Assembly (NCBI RefSeq): GCF_030499535.1
Contig: NZ_JASTLB010000001.1
Coordinates: 5,704,001 to 5,768,000, forward strand
Direction of reading: 5' to 3'
From: Streptomyces sp. TG1A-8
GTDB taxonomy: Bacteria > Actinomycetota > Actinomycetes > Streptomycetales > Streptomycetaceae
Length of the DNA: 64,000 nt
This document shows, in pieces, positions 57,416 through 64,000 of this stretch; the first letter of the stretch is position 1; each line of letters begins with the position of its first letter. Below the pieces are notes generated by a model, which searched no databases, was not told the DNA's origin, and saw only the letters and a list, made by a program, of their open reading frames with translations. The translations under genes were made by a program, and so were the position numbers.

Positions 57416-57829
57416 TTAGCTCTCCGCCAGGATGTGCGAGAGCTCCTGATCCAGGTCGAAGTGCCGGTGCTCCGTGCCGGGCGGCACGGCGGCGTCGGTC
57501 CGCTTCAGGAAGGACTCCAGGGCCCGTGCAGGGGCCTCCAGCAGGGCCTCCCCCTCCGGGGAGCTGAGGGCGATGCACACGACGCCCTGGCCGTGGCTGC
57601 GTGACGGCCAGACGCGGACGTCGCCGGTTCCGGTGGGGCGGTGCAGCCCCTCGGCGAGGAGGTCGCGGGCGAACACCCACTCGACGGTCTCCTCGGCTCC
57701 GGTGTGGAAGGTGGCGTGCACGGCGTAGGGGTCGGCCGTGTCGTACCGCAGGCCTGCGGGGACAGGCAGGGAGGACTCGCTCGACACAACGAGGCGCAGG
57801 TGCAGCTCGCAGCTGACCGTGGTGTTCAT
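57416..57829 (-). CDS. ssgB: Sporulation divisome protein SsgB
   Basis: A 137-residue SsgA-like protein. In Streptomyces SsgB marks sporulation septum sites and recruits FtsZ in aerial hyphae, together with SsgA. The sequence (MNTTVSCELHLRLVVSSESS, YDTADPYAVHATFHTGAEET, VCIALSSPEGEALLEAPARALESFLKRTD) is essentially that of known SsgB proteins, which are extremely conserved. ATG at 57829 has GAAAGG upstream; the stop is TAA, rare in this window. Expression is expected to be developmental. Presence of this gene supports a sporulating actinomycete host. Confidence 0.97.
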   Translation of the reverse strand: MNTTVSCELHLRLVVSSESSLPVPAGLRYDTADPYAVHATFHTGAEETVEWVFARDLLAEGLHRPTGTGDVRVWPSRSHGQGVVCIALSSPEGEALLEAPARALESFLKRTDAAVPPGTEHRHFDLDQELSHILAES

Positions 57830-57890
57830 AAGCGCCAGGGCCTTTCGCTCAGTGTGCGCTCGGGGATTCGCACGTCGGCGAAATCGACAT

Positions 57891-57914
57891 GCCACCTACG
57901 GTGCCGTTGTAAAC
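57891..57914 (-). promoter_or_regulatory. Possible SigH/SigB-type promoter of ssgB
   Basis: On the minus strand GTTT, 14 bases, then GGTGGC resembles the GTTT-N14-16-GGGTAT stress/development sigma consensus. It ends about 60 bases before the ATG. The -10 half is imperfect. ssgB of S. coelicolor is reported to be SigH-dependent. Confidence 0.45.
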
Positions 57915-58006
57915 CCCTCTGAGGGTTTTGCGTGTGTTTACGTAACTCTTCCGGCGGAGAAGCCGGACGGGGTCTGCGACCATTCCGGTGATCGGATTCA
58001 CTCGGG

Positions 58007-58012
58007 TAGGGT
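58007..58012 (+). promoter_or_regulatory. -10 element for a leaderless transcript
   Basis: TAGGGT ends 6 bases before the ATG of the PGPGW protein; no ribosome site is present. Confidence 0.5.
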
Positions 58013-58018
58013 TTGGGC

Positions 58019-58471
58019 ATGAATACGGGGAGTGACGGGCCGGACGAGGCCGCCAGGACGGCGGGCGGGACCGGGGCGGACGGCGAGGATCCCGGGGCGG
58101 GCCTCGGGTCGCGGGCGCCGGAATTCGTCAAGGCGCGCCGCGCGCTGCACCTGAGCTGGCAGGTCGGCGTCTTCGTGGTGGGTCTCGCGGTGGTGGCGGG
58201 GGGCGTCGTGATGCTGCCCCTGCCCGGACCCGGCTGGGTGGTGATCTTCGGCGGCATGGCGATCTGGGCGACCGAGTTCGTCTGGGCCCAGCTCGTGCTG
58301 CGCTGGACGAAGCGCAAGGTCACCGAGGCTGCCCGGCATGCCCTCGACCCCAGGGTGCGCCGCCGGAACATCACCCTGACCGTGACCGGGCTGGTGATCA
58401 TCGGGGTGCTGGTCGGGATCTACGTGCGGAAGTTCGGCATGGTCGCGCCCTGGAAGATCGAAGGCCAGTGA
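58019..58471 (+). CDS. TIGR02611-type PGPGW membrane protein
   Basis: A 150-residue actinobacterial membrane protein of unknown function. After a polar N-terminus of about 40 residues there are two hydrophobic hairpin segments (about 47-68 and 72-92) around PLPGPGWVVIFGGMAIWATEF, the family mark, and a last helix (about 122-140). No ribosome site is seen; ATG 58019 with a -10 at leaderless distance is preferred to TTG at 58013. The gene is followed by a Val(CAC) tRNA. Confidence 0.85.
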   Translation: MNTGSDGPDEAARTAGGTGADGEDPGAGLGSRAPEFVKARRALHLSWQVGVFVVGLAVVAGGVVMLPLPGPGWVVIFGGMAIWATEFVWAQLVLRWTKRKVTEAARHALDPRVRRRNITLTVTGLVIIGVLVGIYVRKFGMVAPWKIEGQ

Positions 58472-58555
58472 CGCGCGTCCCGGGGTCGGCCGCCGGGCGG
58501 CGCCGCCCCCGGTCGGAGGTACCCGCTGACATGGGGTAATGTTCTCCCTGCGCCC

Positions 58556-58627
58556 GGGCGATTAGCTCAGTGGGAGAGCGCTTCGTTCACACCGAAGAGG
58601 TCACTGGTTCGAACCCAGTATCGCCCA
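58556..58627 (+). tRNA. tRNA-Val(CAC), copy 1
   Basis: A 72-nt cloverleaf with acceptor GGGCGAT/ATCGCCC, anticodon stem CTTCG/CGAAG, loop TTCACAC (anticodon CAC) and T arm CTGGTTCGAACCCAG. CCA is not encoded. Identical to the copy at 59880-59951. Confidence 0.97.
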
Positions 58628-58635
58628 CCCGGAAA

Positions 58636-58670
58636 CCGCGGCCCACCTGCGAGGAGCAGGTGGGCCGCGG
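58636..58670 (+). terminator. Terminator of the first Val(CAC) tRNA
   Basis: CCGCGGCCCACCTGC and its complement form a perfect 15-bp stem with loop GAGGA, 8 bases past the tRNA. Confidence 0.85.
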
Positions 58671-59393
58671 TCGTTGCACCGGTTGCCCGCCGGCCTCCGC
58701 CCGCGGTCGGCCGGCCGGGCGGCCCCCGCCCGGTCCCGGCCGGTGTCCTCCGGTCCGCCCGCACCCGCCCCGCTCCTCCCCGCACCCGTCCTTTCGTTCC
58801 CGTCGCCGCCGAACCGCGAGCGGCCCCGGCGGTGGCGCGGTGGGCCGTGGTGACGGCGCGGTGACGTTCCGTCACTCCCGACGGGGTGCCGAGGGGTGGG
58901 TGAAGAAGATCGACCGGTCGGCCCCGGTCTTCGGGAAGAAGCACTCGAAGATCGGAGCAAGGCCGACTTTCGGACGTATTGACCCCCTCGGGAGAAGTCG
59001 CAGTCGCGGAGCGTCGGCGGAAATCCCCCGGATGTATTCCCCGTGCCGTCGGATTTCTCAGGAAGTACGACAAGTGAGGAATATTGTTCGGCCCCAACTC
59101 CCGGGGTGAGGCGGGCGACCTGAGCCCGGATCACTTCCGTGCGGGAGCCGTGCGGGTGGGCGGGAGCGGCGCCGGGCGGTTCGGCGTCCCCTGCGGAGTG
59201 CCCGGCCGCGTTCGCCGCCCGCCGCCCGCCGCGTCGACCGCCCACCGGGGCGGGGCGGCCGGGAGTTCACCGCCGGTTCCGGGCCGCCCCGCCCTCGCGC
59301 GAGCGGCGGGCCCGCCCGGGGTGTGGCGCACGCCATGGCGCGGCACGCGGGCACGCGCACCCGGAGTCGGCGTCCGCCCGGCAGACTCGGCCC
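58671..59393. other. About 720 bases between tRNA terminator and SRPBCC gene
   Basis: No recognised gene. Bases about 58900-59100 are clearly less GC-rich than the surroundings. A GTG-initiated frame (58900-59109) could code 69 basic residues (KKIDRSAPVFGKKHSKIG...), with weak support. GTGACG-TTC-CGTCAC (58861-58875) is a small palindrome. CAGACT (59382-59387) may be the -10 for the next gene. Confidence 0.5.
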
Positions 59394-59840
59394 ATGGACT
59401 GGACCCACTACCGCTTCCGCACCCTGTGGTCCCTGCCCGTCCGGCCGGCCGCCGTGTACGCCGCGCTGGAACGGCCCGAGGACTACCCCCGCTGGTGGCC
59501 GCAGGTGCGGACGGTGACCCGGCTCGACGACTCCAGCGGCGTCCTCGCCATCCGCTCCGTGCTGCCCTACGCCATGACCTTCACCGCCCGCCAGACGCGC
59601 CGGGACCCGGCCACCGGCATCCTGGAGGCCGCCCTGTCCGGCGACATCGAGGGCTGGGCCCGCTGGACGGTGAGCGCCGGCGGACCCGGTGCGCTGGCCC
59701 GTTACGACCAGGTCGTCGACGTCACCAAGCCCCTGCTCAGGAAGCTGGCCGTGCCGGGGCGGCCCCTCTTCCTCGCCAACCACCGGCTGATGATGGACGC
59801 CGGGCGGCGCGGGCTGCTGCGGCACCTCGAAGCGGTTTGA
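59394..59840 (+). CDS. SRPBCC (polyketide cyclase/START-like) protein
   Basis: A 148-residue protein of the SRPBCC fold, which binds small hydrophobic ligands. It starts WTHYRFRTLWSLPVRPAAVYAALERPEDYPRWWPQVRTV, the typical first strand and helices, and ends in a long C-terminal helix (HRLMMDAGRRGLLRHLEAV). The ligand is unknown; no polyketide genes are near. ATG 59394 has no ribosome site but lies 6 bases after a -10-like CAGACT, so it is probably leaderless. It sits between two identical Val(CAC) tRNA genes. Confidence 0.86.
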   Translation: MDWTHYRFRTLWSLPVRPAAVYAALERPEDYPRWWPQVRTVTRLDDSSGVLAIRSVLPYAMTFTARQTRRDPATGILEAALSGDIEGWARWTVSAGGPGALARYDQVVDVTKPLLRKLAVPGRPLFLANHRLMMDAGRRGLLRHLEAV

Positions 59841-59866
59841 AGTAACCCTGCCGGGACCTGTATGGT
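59837..59866 (+). promoter_or_regulatory. Promoter of the second Val(CAC) tRNA
   Basis: TTGAAG, an 18-base spacer and TATGGT form an HrdB-type promoter that overlaps the stop of the SRPBCC gene, with the tRNA beginning 13 bases later. Confidence 0.65.
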
Positions 59867-59879
59867 TCACTGCGTTCCC

Positions 59880-59951
59880 GGGCGATTAGCTCAGTGGGAG
59901 AGCGCTTCGTTCACACCGAAGAGGTCACTGGTTCGAACCCAGTATCGCCCA
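59880..59951 (+). tRNA. tRNA-Val(CAC), copy 2
   Basis: Identical over all 72 nt to the tRNA at 58556-58627, anticodon CAC. Confidence 0.97.
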
Positions 59952-59958
59952 CCGGGAG

Positions 59959-59989
59959 AGAGCCGGTCCGCAGGCAGCGGACCGGCTCT
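59959..59989 (+). terminator. Terminator of the second Val(CAC) tRNA
   Basis: AGAGCCGGTCCGC and its complement form a 13-bp stem with loop AGGCA, 8 bases past the tRNA; it also faces the convergent exonuclease gene. Confidence 0.8.
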
Positions 59990-60032
59990 TCGCGTTCCCG
60001 CGGGGACGTCCGGGACCCGGTCCGTCCCGTCC

Positions 60033-60758
60033 TCACGCGGCCGTCGGCAGCTCCGGGCGCAGCGGCCAGTCCGTGCTGACCGTCTCCTCCGTGCCGCCGC
60101 GCGCGAACCACGCCTGGAGCCCCCGTGCCTGCGCCGCGTGCCAAGCGGCCTGCAGCGTGTGCAGCTCGGCCGGGGACAGCCGCTCCAGGCGGGCCGCGTA
60201 GCGGCGGCCCAGCGCGCGTACGACCTCCAGCGCGGCCAGCGCGTCCGCCGCCGCGTCGTGCGCCGCCTCCAGGGGCACCTCGTAGTGCGCGCACAGGTCG
60301 GTCAGGGTGCGGCGGCCCTTGCGGTAGCGGTCCAGGTGCCTGTCCAGCACCCGCGGATCCAGCACCCGCAGCGGCACCGTCTCGAACCGGCGGCCGAGCG
60401 AGGAGGCGCGGTGCCGCCGCAACTCCCGGTCCAGCAGCGTGAGATCGAACGGCGCGTTCATCACCACCAGCGGACGTCCCAGCGCCGCGTGCTCGACCAG
60501 CTGCTCGGCTATCTCGTACATCACCGGCGCAGGCCAGCGGCCGTCGTGCTGCAGCTGCTCCTCCGTCAGCCCGTGCACCGCCGTCGCCGCCCCGGGCACC
60601 GGCACGCCCGGGTTCACCAGCCAGCGGGTGACCCGGGGCCGGGTGCCCGCCGCGTCCTGGACGACGACGGCGGCCGACACGATCCGGTCGGTCTCGACGT
60701 CCACGCCCGTCGTCTCCGTGTCGAAGGCCGCGAGCGGCCCTTCGTACCAGCACGTCAT
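60033..60758 (-). CDS. DEDDh 3'-5' exonuclease
   Basis: A 241-residue exonuclease related to the DnaQ proofreading domain. Exo [21 protein letters not shown] (Asp and Glu metal ligands, about 12-16). Exo [17 protein letters not shown] (about 102-116). Exo [20 protein letters not shown], with the His-X4-Asp of the DEDDh type. A C-terminal segment (about 185-241) is specific to the actinobacterial group. GGGGTGGGC precedes ATG at 60758. Role in replication or repair is likely but partners are not visible. Confidence 0.92.
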   Translation of the reverse strand: MTCWYEGPLAAFDTETTGVDVETDRIVSAAVVVQDAAGTRPRVTRWLVNPGVPVPGAATAVHGLTEEQLQHDGRWPAPVMYEIAEQLVEHAALGRPLVVMNAPFDLTLLDRELRRHRASSLGRRFETVPLRVLDPRVLDRHLDRYRKGRRTLTDLCAHYEVPLEAAHDAAADALAALEVVRALGRRYAARLERLSPAELHTLQAAWHAAQARGLQAWFARGGTEETVSTDWPLRPELPTAA

Positions 60759-61154
60759 GCCCACCCCAACCCCTCGCTCACCCACGGCAGACGACGTCCG
60801 TCTTCTGCCCGTTCGGTGATACCCGGGCTGTTTGCGCCGTACGCCGGAAGGAGTCAACGGAAGTACGGATCTTCGCAGTTCAGCGGCGCGCGGCAGGAGA
60901 CCGCCCGGCTCGCGGGACCGCCCGCCGGCCACGCCGGCCAGGGCGCCGGGGCGCGCCCGTCCGGGCGGACGGCGCCGGACGGGACCGGCCGATGGAGCCC
61001 CCGTACGGGCCCCGGCTTCTCCCCGGAGGCGTGCGGGCGGGCGGGGAGGCGGACCGGGGACAATCGTTTCGCGGTCGGCGCGCTCGGGTCGGTACGATCC
61101 TTGTGCGTGCGCTCCTGGTATGGCGCCGCACCCACCTTCAGGCAGGAGAGACCG
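60759..61154. other. Divergent intergenic region before thrS
   Basis: About 395 bases with no gene. TACGAT (61093-61098) is a likely -10 for thrS, giving a leader of about 50 nt. No T-box or Thr-rich leader peptide was recognised. Confidence 0.5.
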
Positions 61155-63131
<1,977 letters not shown>

Positions 63132-63392
63132 CCCCTCCCCGTACCCCTGTACTCGTCGCCGCGCGCGAACCGCCGCAGCACCAGCGACGGGAGCGACCCG
63201 TGGCCGCGCCGAGCAGGGCGACACCGCACGCCATCAGCCCCGCGGTGACCGTCCGGCCCGGCGGCCCGGCGCCACGTCGCCGCACCCGACGGCCGCCGGT
63301 GTCGTGCACGCCCACCGCACCGGGCCGCCGAAGGCGCGGACCGGGGCGTGCGGGGCCGCGCGCTCCCGCTTGCCGGCGCCGCACGCGGTCGT

Positions 63393-63422
63393 CGTCCACC
63401 GGCCAAGCTTGGCCGGTGGACG
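63393..63422. repeat. Perfect 30-bp palindrome
   Basis: CGTCCACCGGCCAAG followed by its exact complement, without spacer. It could act as a terminator for thrS, a block to read-through, or a protein-binding site; it lies 43 bases before the -10 of the next gene. Confidence 0.85.
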
Positions 63423-63465
63423 TCTTCCGGCCGCCCCGGCGACACGCCGCGAACAGGCGAAGCCA

Positions 63466-63471
63466 TATGCT
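63466..63471 (+). promoter_or_regulatory. -10 element of the leaderless HIT gene
   Basis: TATGCT ends 7 bases before the ATG at 63479; no ribosome site is seen between them. Confidence 0.5.
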
Positions 63472-63478
63472 GCCTGAC

Positions 63479-64000
63479 ATGACGAGTGAGCCGGAGCAGC
63501 AGATCGGAGTGGGGACGCAGGACGCGTTCCAGCGCCTGTGGACGCCCCACCGGATGGCCTACATCCAGGGCGAGAACAAGCCGAGCGGCCCGGGGTCCGA
63601 CGACGGCTGCCCCTTCTGTTCGATCCCGGCCAAGTCCGACGAGGACGGCCTGGTCGTGCGCCGCGGCGAACACGTCTACGCGGTCCTGAACCTCTACCCG
63701 TACAACGGCGGCCACCTGATGACCGTGCCGTACCGGCACGTGGCCGACTACACCGGTCTGACCGGGCCGGAGACCGCCGAGCTGGCCGAGCTGACCAAGC
63801 AGGCCATGACCGCCCTGCGCACCGCCTCGGGCGCCCACGGCTTCAACATCGGCATGAACCAGGGCGCGGTGGCCGGCGCGGGCATCGCCGCGCACCTGCA
63901 CCAGCACATCGTCCCGCGCTGGGGCGGCGACACGAACTTCATGCCGGTGGTCGGCCACACGAAGGTGCTGCCGCAGCTCCTGGCCGACACCAGGAAGATG
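63479..64000 (+). CDS. HIT-family hydrolase or AP4A phosphorylase-like protein (3' end beyond window)
   Basis: The first 174 residues of a histidine-triad protein, cut by the end of the window. CPFCSIPA (about 45-52) is a possible zinc site found in this subgroup. LNLYPYNGGHLMTVPYRHVADY and GAVAGAGIAAHLHQHIVPRWGGDTNFMPV contain the triad HLHQH. The family cleaves or transfers nucleotide phosphates, such as AP4A; activity here is not proven. In actinobacteria this gene often stands between thrS and a phosphatidylinositol-phosphate synthase gene, which fits. Confidence 0.9.
   Translation, partial: MTSEPEQQIGVGTQDAFQRLWTPHRMAYIQGENKPSGPGSDDGCPFCSIPAKSDEDGLVVRRGEHVYAVLNLYPYNGGHLMTVPYRHVADYTGLTGPETAELAELTKQAMTALRTASGAHGFNIGMNQGAVAGAGIAAHLHQHIVPRWGGDTNFMPVVGHTKVLPQLLADTRKM

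Larger units (their letters stand above)
63132..63478. other. Intergenic region after thrS
   Basis: About 350 bases without a convincing gene on either strand; the frames are low-complexity. It contains the 30-bp palindrome described separately and the promoter of the HIT gene. Confidence 0.5.

Noticed and set aside
58570..58620. ORF reading [19 protein letters not shown]
   Set aside because: It is a translation of the Val(CAC) tRNA gene, a well-known spurious protein.
60759..61154. T-box riboswitch before thrS
   Set aside because: No T-box sequence or specifier stem was seen; the predicted leader is only about 50 nt.

Overview
The window is high-GC actinobacterial chromosome, almost certainly Streptomyces. 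The evidence is the very strong G/C preference at third codon positions, many GTG starts, near-absence of TTA codons (two found), and a gene for the sporulation divisome protein SsgB. As I recall it, the order pheS-pheT ... argCJBDR ... argH ... metNIQ ... cobT ... ssgB ... thrS matches a conserved core segment of Streptomyces chromosomes. No integrase, transposase, CRISPR array or replication origin was seen, so this is core DNA with a few accessory loci.

Layout. 1-12.5 kb: tail of a sensor kinase, pheST, a SpoIIE-type phosphatase, a HTH/TPR-type regulator, a Nudix hydrolase converging on a small coiled-coil membrane protein (both with a TTA codon), a 3-hydroxyacyl-CoA dehydrogenase, a DUF1918 protein, and a DMT exporter divergent from a MocR regulator with overlapping start codons. 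12.6-17.5 kb: argCJBDR behind an ARG-box promoter. 17.5-24.6 kb: a flavin-based electron-transfer locus with two tandem copies of ferric-reductase-like membrane flavoprotein plus FMN-binding protein, then an ApbE flavinyltransferase, divergent from an OmpR-family two-component system. 25.4-28.2 kb: argG and argH behind a second ARG-box promoter. 28.2-35.8 kb: aldo/keto reductase, Ser/Thr kinase, PlsC acyltransferase, Tat-exported glycerophosphodiesterase, a sigma-factor-like protein, a GNAT protein, two small membrane proteins and a HAD phosphatase.

35.8-38.9 kb: metNIQ preceded by a short ORF ending in a Cys/Met-rich run, a likely translation-sensing leader. 39-47.6 kb: corrinoid genes cobL, a giant BluB-CobT fusion and cobA/cysG, plus a SpoU-type RNA methyltransferase. 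47.6-51.3 kb: a second Ser/Thr kinase, a 58-residue membrane protein, a kinase-fold protein and a zinc-ribbon protein. 51.3-51.8 kb: tRNA operon Gly(GCC)-Cys(GCA)-3x Val(GAC). 52-57.8 kb: a leaderless pabB/pabC-like pair, a frameshifted double-GNAT gene, a DsbA-like protein, small membrane proteins, a CGNR regulator and ssgB. 58-64 kb: a PGPGW membrane protein, two identical Val(CAC) tRNA genes, an SRPBCC protein, a DEDDh exonuclease, thrS and the start of a HIT-family gene.

The loci most worth follow-up are the duplicated flavinylation/electron-transfer module with its symmetric regulator-repeat array, the Cys/Met leader of metNIQ, and the inverted repeat that encloses the aldo/keto reductase promoter and covers its start codon. 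All calls come from reading sequence and translated motifs; no database search was run.
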